Shown here: positions 1 through 6,122 of the stretch, one piece after another
Numbering within the stretch: position 1 is the first letter of the stretch
How the letters are laid out: each line of letters opens with the position of its first letter
Assembly: GCA_022013235.1 (NCBI GenBank)
Contig: JAKLQR010000046.1
Coordinates: 1 to 6,122 of the forward strand
From: Thermodesulfovibrionales bacterium
GTDB lineage: Bacteria; Nitrospirota; Thermodesulfovibrionia; Thermodesulfovibrionales; SM23-35
Direction of reading: 5' to 3'
Length of the DNA: 6,122 bases
Notes under the pieces: model-generated
The model's database searches: none
Seen by the model: the letters and a program-made list of their open reading frames with translations, nothing else
What the model was told of the DNA's origin: nothing
Position numbers and translations under genes: made by a program

Positions 1-1941
1 AAAAGAAAAAAAGCACAAAAAATCATACAGGGGGTAAGTCTCTTCACCGACCATGATATTTATCTCTTTAAGGAAGGAAATCATTTCACCCTTCACAACA
101 AGCTCGGTGCACACAGCATGACTGTTGAAGGCAAGCACGGAACGTTGTTCGCCGTCTGGGCTCCGAACGCAGAGAAAGTTTCCGTAATCGGAGATTTCAA
201 CGGTTGGGACAGGCAGTCACACCCGCTCGCAGCCCGCTGGGACGGATCAGGAATATGGGAAGGCTTCATCTCCGATATCGGGCATGGGACTATTTATAAA
301 TACCATATCACCTCGCAGCACAACAACTACGAGGTCGAAAAATGCGACCCCTTTGCCTTTCACTGTGAGACTCCTCCGAAAACCGCCTCGATTGTCTGGG
401 ACATGGAATACACATGGAATGACAGTGAATGGATGGTCTCGCGGCATTCACAGAATGCGCTGAATGCCCCGTGGTCGATATACGAAGTGCACCCCGGCTC
501 CTGGAGGAGGGTCCCTGAAGAGGGGAACAGGTATCTCACTTACCGCGAACTCGCCCATTCCCTGGCCGATTATATAAAAGAGATGGGATTCACCCATATA
601 GAGCTTATGCCGGTAATGGAACATCCTTTTTACGGTTCGTGGGGATATCAGATAACCGGTTTTTTCGCGCCTACGAGCAGGTACGGGACTCCGCAGGACT
701 TCATGTATCTTGTGAACCACCTCCACCGGAACGGGATCAGTGTCGTGCTTGACTGGGTCCCCTCCCACTTCCCGGATGACGAACACGGACTCATCTATTT
801 CGACGGAACACACCTTTACGAACATGAAGATCCGAAAAAAGGATTCCATACCGAATGGAAAAGCTATATTTTTAATTACGGCAGAAATGAGGTAAGAAAC
901 TTCCTCGTCAGCAGCGCCACCTTCTGGATCGAGAAATACCATATCGACGGGCTCAGGGTCGATGCAGTCGCTTCAATGCTTTATCTTGATTACGGGAGGA
1001 AGGAAGGCGAATGGATACCGAACGAATACGGGGGGAAAGAGAATATCGAGACCATCCATTTCCTCAAGAAGTTCAATGAGATGGTGTACGCAAGTTCCCT
1101 GGAAGACGTCCAGACCATTGCAGAGGAATCCACATCCTGGCCGATGGTTTCGAGACCTGCATATGTCGGAGGGCTCGGATTCGGCATGAAATGGAATATG
1201 GGCTGGATGCATGACACGCTCGACTATTTTTCGAACGACCCTGTGTTCAGAAAGTACCGCCACAATCAGCTTACCTTCAGCATTTGGTATGCATTTTCCG
1301 AAAATTTCGTCCTCCCGCTGTCCCATGACGAAGTGGTCCACGGGAAAGGGTCCCTCTTCGGCAAGATGTCGGGAGATGAATGGCAGAAATTTGCGAACCT
1401 GCGTCTTCTCTATGGATACATGTACGGACATCCCGGGAAGAAGCTCCTCTTTATGGGGGCGGAAATCGCCCAGTGGAAGGAATGGAACCATGAGGAAAGC
1501 CTTGAATGGCATACGCTTGAATATCCCTATCACCAGGGGGTGCAGAGATGGGTCAAAGACCTCAATCATCTCTATAAAACCGAACCGGCGCTCTATGAAC
1601 TTGATTTCAGCAACAAAGGGTTTCAGTGGATCGACTTCCATAACTGGGAAGAGAGCATCATCAGTTTTATCAGAAAAGGAAACAGCCCCGACGCCCTGGT
1701 CCTTGTCATCTGCAATATGACCCCGCTTCCCAGATATAACTACCGGGTTGGTGTGCCCAGGGGCGGCTTCTGGAAAGAGGTTTTGAACAGTGATGCGCCG
1801 CTCTACAGCGGGAGCGGGCATGGAAACGCAGGAGGAATTGAGGCGTCGCCGGTGCCGGCTCACGGCAGATACCATTCGCTCTCACTTACCCTCCCGCCGC
1901 TGGGGGTCCTGTTCTTTAAACACGGAGGCCCTCAAGAGTGA
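1..1941 (+). CDS. glgB: 1,4-alpha-glucan branching enzyme GlgB (GH13), 5'-truncated by window edge
   Basis: Cytoplasmic enzyme of glycogen synthesis (EC 2.4.1.18): it cuts an alpha-1,4-glucan chain and rejoins it through an alpha-1,6 branch. Numbering codon 1 at base 1, 646 residues are visible. An N-terminal segment contains LFTDHDIYLFKEG and LGAHSM. A CBM48-type beta-sandwich follows (FAVWAPNAEKVSVIGDFNGW, about 48-67). The GH13 barrel begins near YEVHPGSWRR (161-170) and has DWVPSH (251-256), nucleophile Asp321 in GLRVDAV, acid/base Glu375 in IAEES and Asp443 in LSHDEVVHGKGS. The spacings of 54 and 68 residues match those I recall for E. coli GlgB. A C-terminal all-beta domain ends in PLGVLFFKHGG. 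No in-frame ATG, GTG or TTG precedes the ATG at 118, yet conserved family sequence does, so the true start lies left of the window. Whether an extra N1 domain lies upstream is unknown. Pro165, where I expect Leu or Ala in the family, is a mild oddity. The stop TGA overlaps the treZ start. Confidence 0.96.
   Translation, partial: KRKKAQKIIQGVSLFTDHDIYLFKEGNHFTLHNKLGAHSMTVEGKHGTLFAVWAPNAEKVSVIGDFNGWDRQSHPLAARWDGSGIWEGFISDIGHGTIYKYHITSQHNNYEVEKCDPFAFHCETPPKTASIVWDMEYTWNDSEWMVSRHSQNALNAPWSIYEVHPGSWRRVPEEGNRYLTYRELAHSLADYIKEMGFTHIELMPVMEHPFYGSWGYQITGFFAPTSRYGTPQDFMYLVNHLHRNGISVVLDWVPSHFPDDEHGLIYFDGTHLYEHEDPKKGFHTEWKSYIFNYGRNEVRNFLVSSATFWIEKYHIDGLRVDAVASMLYLDYGRKEGEWIPNEYGGKENIETIHFLKKFNEMVYASSLEDVQTIAEESTSWPMVSRPAYVGGLGFGMKWNMGWMHDTLDYFSNDPVFRKYRHNQLTFSIWYAFSENFVLPLSHDEVVHGKGSLFGKMSGDEWQKFANLRLLYGYMYGHPGKKLLFMGAEIAQWKEWNHEESLEWHTLEYPYHQGVQRWVKDLNHLYKTEPALYELDFSNKGFQWIDFHNWEESIISFIRKGNSPDALVLVICNMTPLPRYNYRVGVPRGGFWKEVLNSDAPLYSGSGHGNAGGIEASPVPAHGRYHSLSLTLPPLGVLFFKHGGPQE
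1924..1928 (+). promoter_or_regulatory. Shine-Dalgarno site for treZ (GGAGG), inside the glgB 3' end
   Basis: GGAGG sits in the last codons of glgB, with 9 bases between it and the GTG at 1938. This near-ideal spacing supports the GTG start. The next in-frame Met codon lies well inside the N-terminal beta domain and would remove the conserved KIGAHY opening. The GTGA overlap puts the glgB stop within the treZ start, so translation of the two genes is probably coupled. Confidence 0.8.
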
Positions 1942-3770
1942 AAATTGGAGCACACTATCATGACAAAGGACATTCTGAATTTACTGTATGGGCCCCTTTT
2001 CTGAATAAAGTCGAATTGAAGATTTTTCTGTCTGAAGAGAAAATACTTCCGATGGAAAAGGATACAAGAGGATACTGGCGCACAGCAGTGCCGGACATTT
2101 CGCCAGGCACACGGTATTGTTACCGGCTCGGACAGGGACGGGACAGACCTGATCCTGCTTCACAGTTTCAGCCTGAAGGAGTGCACGGACCTTCCCAGGT
2201 GCTGAACCACCATGCGTTTCATTGGGAAGACGCCGGCTGGAATGCCCCGGCTCTTTCTCAAATGGTAATGTATGAACTCCACGTCGGGACGTTTACTCCA
2301 CAGGGGACCTTTCAGGCAATTGTCCGGAGGCTCCCTGCGCTCAGGGAACTCGGGATCAATGCGATTGAGCTCATGCCTGTTGCGCAATTTCCCGGTGAGA
2401 GAAACTGGGGATACGACGGAGTCTTTCCCTTTGCCGTACAGAACTCGTATGGGGGGCCTGAAGGGTTGAAAAGGCTTGTGAACGAATGTCACAACGCCGG
2501 TATCGCGGTGATACTTGATGTTGTCTACAATCACCTTGGACCTGAGGGCAATTATCTCCGGGATTTCGGTCCCTATTTTACCGACAAATATAAAACGCCG
2601 TGGGGCATGGCCCTTAATTTCGACGATGCATACAGCAATGAAGTGAGGAATTTCTTTATCGAAAACGCGCTTCACTGGTTCAGGGACTATCATATCGACG
2701 CCCTCCGTCTCGATGCAATCCACGGCATATCCGATATGAGCGCAGTTCCGTTTCTTCAGGAACTCGCCGGGAATGTCAAAGAATTCTGCGCCCGGAAGAA
2801 AAGGCGTGGATATCTCATCGCAGAAAGCGACCTGAACGATTCACGGGCCATCAGAAAGCAGAACAGGGGAGGCATCGGCCTTGATGCACAGTGGTGCGAT
2901 GATTTCCATCATGCCCTGCATACCCTTCTTACCGGTGAACAGGACGGCTATTATATCGATTTCGGACGCATGGAGCATCTGGCCAAATCCATGAAGGAAG
3001 GGTTTGTATACTCCGGGGAGTATTCTCCCTACAGAAGAAGAAACCAGGGGAATTCCTCACAAGATCTGCCCGCAGACCGGTTTGTTCTCTTTTCCCAGAA
3101 CCATGACCAGGTCGGCAACCGGGCTTTCGGAGAACGGCTGTCCGCTCTTGTTCCGTTTGAATCCCTCAAACTTGCAGCGGGTGTTGTGCTGCTTTCCCCC
3201 TCTGTCCCCCTGCTTTTCATGGGGGAGGAATACGGAGAGGACGCCCCGTTTCTCTATTTTGTCAGTCACAGCGATCGTGATCTGATAGAGGCGGTAAGAA
3301 AAGGGCGAAAGGAAGAGTTTCAGTCATTTGCATGGGAAGGAGAACCGCCCGATCCCCAGGCTGTCGAAACATTCCTGCAATCAAAATTACGCTGGGAAAA
3401 CCGGCGCAAAGGCAATCATAATGTCTTATACAATTTCTATAAATATCTGCTTGCCCTGAGAAAAGAGATCGCTGCGTTTTCGAATCCCGACAGAAAAACC
3501 GTCGAGATACGCGAATCCGGGAAAAACAAACTACTCTTCATGCGGCGGTGGAAAGACAGAGACGAGATTTTCTGCAGCTTTAATTTCAGCAAGGAAGACA
3601 GAACAACCGAACTTCTACTCCCCGAAGGGACATGGACTAAACTCCTCGATTCTTCAGATAGAAGATGGAAAGGTACGGGCTCGCTTCTTCCCGGGAAGAT
3701 CAAAGGGCGCCATAAGGCCGCCATCAGAGGAAGAAGCTTCGTTGCATACAGGAGGAAAATAATCAGGTAA
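1938..3770 (+). CDS. treZ: Maltooligosyl trehalose trehalohydrolase TreZ (GH13)
   Basis: Hydrolyses the alpha-1,4 bond next to the trehalose end of maltooligosyl trehalose and frees trehalose (EC 3.2.1.141), the second step of the TreY-TreZ route from glycogen or maltodextrin. The protein has 610 residues, near the usual family length. A beta-sandwich at about 1-95 opens with KIGAHYHDKG and FTVWAP. The GH13 barrel starts at MYELHVGTFTPQGTF (from 111) and contains DVVYNHLGPEGN (from 194), nucleophile Asp259 in DALRLDAIHG, acid/base Glu296 in LIAESDLND and transition-state Asp390 in SQNHDQVGNR. LLFMGEEYGE follows, then a C-terminal beta domain with a basic tail. The DALRLDAIH, AESDLND and NHDQVGNR motifs separate TreZ from glycogen debranching and branching enzymes. 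The start is GTG, overlapping the glgB stop by 4 bases, and the stop TAA shares a base with the next ATG. All three catalytic acids are present, so activity is expected. The substrate supplier TreY is not in the window. Confidence 0.95.
   Translation: MKIGAHYHDKGHSEFTVWAPFLNKVELKIFLSEEKILPMEKDTRGYWRTAVPDISPGTRYCYRLGQGRDRPDPASQFQPEGVHGPSQVLNHHAFHWEDAGWNAPALSQMVMYELHVGTFTPQGTFQAIVRRLPALRELGINAIELMPVAQFPGERNWGYDGVFPFAVQNSYGGPEGLKRLVNECHNAGIAVILDVVYNHLGPEGNYLRDFGPYFTDKYKTPWGMALNFDDAYSNEVRNFFIENALHWFRDYHIDALRLDAIHGISDMSAVPFLQELAGNVKEFCARKKRRGYLIAESDLNDSRAIRKQNRGGIGLDAQWCDDFHHALHTLLTGEQDGYYIDFGRMEHLAKSMKEGFVYSGEYSPYRRRNQGNSSQDLPADRFVLFSQNHDQVGNRAFGERLSALVPFESLKLAAGVVLLSPSVPLLFMGEEYGEDAPFLYFVSHSDRDLIEAVRKGRKEEFQSFAWEGEPPDPQAVETFLQSKLRWENRRKGNHNVLYNFYKYLLALRKEIAAFSNPDRKTVEIRESGKNKLLFMRRWKDRDEIFCSFNFSKEDRTTELLLPEGTWTKLLDSSDRRWKGTGSLLPGKIKGRHKAAIRGRSFVAYRRKIIR
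3750..3755 (+). promoter_or_regulatory. Shine-Dalgarno-like AGGAGG upstream of the GH57 gene
   Basis: AGGAGG lies inside the treZ 3' end, with 14 bases between it and the ATG at 3770. That is longer than the usual 5-10. No alternative start codon occurs in frame between the motif and 3770. The downstream N-terminus (MERYICIHGHFYQPP) is the expected family start, so 3770 is kept. The TAATG stop-start junction suggests that ribosomes finishing treZ re-initiate here, with AGGAGG holding them in place. This regulatory reading is inference. Confidence 0.6.
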
Positions 3771-6122
3771 TGGAACGCTATATCTGTATTCACGGACATT
3801 TCTACCAACCGCCGAGGGAGAATCCCTGGCTCGAAGATATCGAGATACAGGATTCTGCATACCCTTATCACGACTGGAACGAGAGGATTGCCGCCGAATG
3901 TTACGCCCCGAATTCAGCATCAAGGAAGCTCAATGGTGAGGGAAAAATCCTTGATATCGTAAGCAATTACTCGATGATAAGCTTTAATTTCGGCCCTACT
4001 CTTCTTTCATGGATGGAGCACTACGCTCCGGAGACGTACCAGGCTATACTCGAAGCAGACAAACAGAGCATCGCCTGGCGTTCCGGACATGGCAATGCGC
4101 TTGCGCAGGTATATAACCACATCATCATGCCGCTTGCCAGCACCCGTGACAGGAGAACACAGATTCTCTGGGGCATCAGGGATTTCGAATACCGGTTCAG
4201 TCGTCCCCCCGAAGGCATGTGGCTTGCTGAAACAGCAGCGGACAACGAGACTCTGGACCTCCTCGCAGAATACGGGATAAAATTTACGATCCTTGCCCCG
4301 CGGCAGGCCTGGAGAGTACGGAAGATCGGGACCGGCAAGTGGAAAGACGTAAGCGGTTCCCGGATCGACCCCTCAAGGGCCTATCTCTGCCGATTACCGT
4401 CCGGCAGGACGATCAATATCTTTTTCTATGACGGGCCGATTTCCCAGACAGTGGCATTTGAACAACTCCTGAAAAAGGGAGAAGACTTCGCACACCGGCT
4501 CTTATCAGGATTTTCCGATCAGCGCACCTGGCCGCAGCTCGTGCATATCGGCACCGACGGCGAGACATACGGACATCACCAGAGGTTCGGAGACATGGCC
4601 CTGGCCTATGCCCTCAACCACATCGAGGGGAACGGCCTTGAGCGGATTACGAATTATGGTGAATACCTGGAGAAGCATCCGCCCACCCATGAAGTACAGA
4701 TATTCGAGAATTCCTCATGGAGTTGTGTCCATGGCGTAGAACGGTGGAAGGACGACTGCGGATGTAATTCCGGCGGACATCCGGAATGGAACCAGGCATG
4801 GAGGAAGCCGCTCAGAGAAGCCCTCGACTGGCTGAGGGAGCGGTTGTCATTCATCTACGAAAATGCAGCCTCCGAATATCTCAGCGTTCCGTGGGAAGCG
4901 CGGGACAGGTACATCGGGGTTATTCTTGACCGCTCCAAAGAGAACGTGGAGAAATTTTTCCAGGCACATTCGGCAAAGCCGTTGTCGCACGATGAAAAAA
5001 TCCTTGTCCTTAAGCTCCTCGAAATGCAGCGGCACGCTATGCTGATGTATACAAGCTGCGGCTGGTTCTTCGACGAACTCTCAGGGCTGGAGACAGTTCA
5101 GGTCCTTCAATACGCAGGACGGGCCATCCAGCTTGCAGAGGACATCTTCACCGACAGCCTTGAAGACGCGTTCAAGGCGAGGCTTGCCCAGGCAAAGAGC
5201 AACATTCCGGAGTATGAGAACGGCATGGTCATCTATGAAAAATTCGTCAAGCCTGCCATGATAGACCTGAAAAAGGTGGGCGCTCACTATGCAGTCAGCT
5301 CCCTCTTTGAAGACTATATTGATGAAACGGACATATACAGCTATGCAGTAACAAAAGAGGATTATACAAAGACACCCGCAGGCGGCGCCACAATCTCGAT
5401 AGGGAGAGTAGCGATTTCATCCCGGATAACGTGGGAATCCGAACAAATCAGCTTCTGTGTGCTGCACTTCGGCGGCCATGCATTGAATGGAGGAGTCCGC
5501 ACCTTTCTCGGCGCTGATGCCTATCAGTCAATGAAAAATGAAATCTTCTCGACATTCGAAAAAGGTGAGTTTGCAGATATTGTACGCCTCATGGACACTC
5601 ACTTCGGGATGCATAATTATTCGCTCATCAACCTGTTCCGGGACCAGCAGCGCACCATCCTTAACCTGCTCATCGGGCAGACTATGGAGGATTTTGAGAC
5701 TGCATACCACCAGATGTATGAGAACAACAGGATCCTTATGGGTTTTCTTCAGGGGATGGGGATACCGGTGAAGAGGTCGTTTCTCGCCGCTGCGGAATTC
5801 ACGCTCAATGCCGAACTGAAACGGGCCTTTACCGAAGAAGTCCATTCCGCGGACAGGATACAGGGTATATTCAGCGACATGAAACGGTGGAACGTCCCGC
5901 TCGATACGGTTGAAATCGAGTTCGCAGTGCGGCGGGGTCTCGAACACCTGATAGAGAATTTTTCCCGGAATCATAAAGATACGGGATTGCTCCTCGAAAT
6001 TCAGAAGAGGCTGGAACTGCTCAGGCTCTTGCCGATAGAAATCAATTACTGGCAGACGCAGAACATATACTATAGAATTGCAAAGACCACATATCGCGAA
6101 ATCCTTGCCAGAGCAGGGACAG
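3770..6122 (+). CDS. GH57-family glycoside hydrolase-like protein with DUF3536-type C-terminal half, 3'-truncated by window edge
   Basis: Probably a cytoplasmic alpha-glucan-active enzyme (hydrolase, glucanotransferase or brancher); the reaction is not determined. 784 codons are visible with no stop, so the C-terminus lies beyond the window, probably by only a few tens of residues judging from recalled family length. The N-terminal half is GH57-like: HGHFYQPPRE (8-17), GHGNALAQVYNH (106-117), GMWLAET with probable nucleophile Glu154, HIGTDGETYGHH with probable acid/base Asp263, and an aromatic/Cys motif WSCVHGVERWKDDCGC (317-332). From about residue 390 an alpha-rich half, with SCGWFFDELSG around Cys430, resembles DUF3536 (PF12055), a domain of unknown function. 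No signal peptide or membrane segment is seen at the N-terminus. It starts by a 1-base overlap with treZ, and this coupling argues for a role in the same glucan/trehalose pathway. Family assignment is strong from motifs. Specificity is unknown, and no gene symbol is justified. Confidence 0.9.
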   Translation, partial: MERYICIHGHFYQPPRENPWLEDIEIQDSAYPYHDWNERIAAECYAPNSASRKLNGEGKILDIVSNYSMISFNFGPTLLSWMEHYAPETYQAILEADKQSIAWRSGHGNALAQVYNHIIMPLASTRDRRTQILWGIRDFEYRFSRPPEGMWLAETAADNETLDLLAEYGIKFTILAPRQAWRVRKIGTGKWKDVSGSRIDPSRAYLCRLPSGRTINIFFYDGPISQTVAFEQLLKKGEDFAHRLLSGFSDQRTWPQLVHIGTDGETYGHHQRFGDMALAYALNHIEGNGLERITNYGEYLEKHPPTHEVQIFENSSWSCVHGVERWKDDCGCNSGGHPEWNQAWRKPLREALDWLRERLSFIYENAASEYLSVPWEARDRYIGVILDRSKENVEKFFQAHSAKPLSHDEKILVLKLLEMQRHAMLMYTSCGWFFDELSGLETVQVLQYAGRAIQLAEDIFTDSLEDAFKARLAQAKSNIPEYENGMVIYEKFVKPAMIDLKKVGAHYAVSSLFEDYIDETDIYSYAVTKEDYTKTPAGGATISIGRVAISSRITWESEQISFCVLHFGGHALNGGVRTFLGADAYQSMKNEIFSTFEKGEFADIVRLMDTHFGMHNYSLINLFRDQQRTILNLLIGQTMEDFETAYHQMYENNRILMGFLQGMGIPVKRSFLAAAEFTLNAELKRAFTEEVHSADRIQGIFSDMKRWNVPLDTVEIEFAVRRGLEHLIENFSRNHKDTGLLLEIQKRLELLRLLPIEINYWQTQNIYYRIAKTTYREILARAGT

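Noticed and set aside
1..60. Possible promoter or leader in the A-rich left edge
   Set aside because: The frame is open and encodes conserved GlgB sequence from about codon 14, so this is coding. No convincing -35/-10 pair is visible.
448..942. Open frame on the - strand opposite the glgB barrel
   Set aside because: Antisense to catalytic-domain coding sequence, with no recognisable protein motifs. Treated as a shadow.
1211..1720. Open frame on the + strand in another frame within glgB
   Set aside because: The Ser/Arg/Thr-rich low-information translation is typical of an out-of-frame reading, and the GlgB frame across it carries the HDEVVHGKGS and LLFMGAE motifs.
973..1875. Long open frame on the - strand (about 300 codons) inside glgB
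   Set aside because: It lies wholly opposite a strongly conserved GH13 coding region, its translation shows no recognisable domain, and there is no sign of its own gene context. It is a by-product of glgB codon composition.
2160..2723. Open frame on the - strand opposite treZ
   Set aside because: Fully covered by the conserved TreZ barrel, with no domain or plausible context.
3205..3226. Inverted repeat TCCCCC / GGGGGA with a 10-base loop
   Set aside because: It falls in codons for the conserved LLFMGEE strand of TreZ, has only a 6-base stem and no T run after it, so it is not a terminator. Codon coincidence is the simpler explanation.
3221..3228. Strong Shine-Dalgarno-like GGGGGAGG inside treZ
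   Set aside because: It encodes Gly-Glu-Glu of the conserved FMGEE motif, and no credible gene starts just downstream.
5528..5974. Open frame on the - strand opposite the GH57 gene C-terminal half
   Set aside because: The + strand frame is continuous and family-like across this region. The antisense product has no recognisable features.
3770..6122. Naming the GH57 protein as a GH57 branching enzyme, alpha-amylase or 4-alpha-glucanotransferase
   Set aside because: The motifs fix the GH57 family but not the specificity, and the C-terminal half is DUF3536-like rather than the DUF1957 domain of known GH57 branching enzymes.

Overview
The window is one compact block of bacterial alpha-glucan and trehalose metabolism genes, all on the + strand, with no intergenic space. 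GC content looks close to half. The strand carries frequent AGG/AGA arginine and ATA isoleucine codons in all three genes. This uniform codon use suggests a resident operon rather than a patchwork of transferred genes. The gene order (GH13 branching enzyme, TreZ, GH57 protein with a DUF3536-type C-terminal half) recalls Gram-negative lineages such as Nitrospirota and Desulfobacterota (former Deltaproteobacteria). That placement is recollection and inference, not something the sequence proves.

Layout: (1) bases 1-1941 hold glgB, the 1,4-alpha-glucan branching enzyme. Its 5' end is cut by the window edge: the frame is open to base 1, and the first in-frame ATG (118) is internal. (2) Bases 1938-3770 hold treZ, maltooligosyl trehalose trehalohydrolase. 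It is complete, starts with GTG and overlaps the glgB stop by 4 bases (GTGA). (3) Bases 3770-6122 hold a large GH57-family glycoside hydrolase/glucanotransferase-like protein with an uncharacterised C-terminal half. It starts at a TAATG junction with the treZ stop and runs off the right edge without a stop codon.

How the genes fit together: GlgB adds alpha-1,6 branches to alpha-1,4-glucan. TreZ releases free trehalose from maltooligosyl trehalose, which TreY makes from linear maltodextrin ends. TreY is not in the window, and its gene would be expected nearby. The GH57 protein is translationally coupled to treZ and very likely acts on the same alpha-glucan pool, but its reaction cannot be read from sequence. 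The tight overlaps imply one polycistronic mRNA with translational coupling. No promoter, terminator, RNA gene, mobile element, CRISPR array or notable repeat was found. The most interesting object is the GH57/DUF3536 protein. The rest is well-understood enzymology in an ordinary operon.
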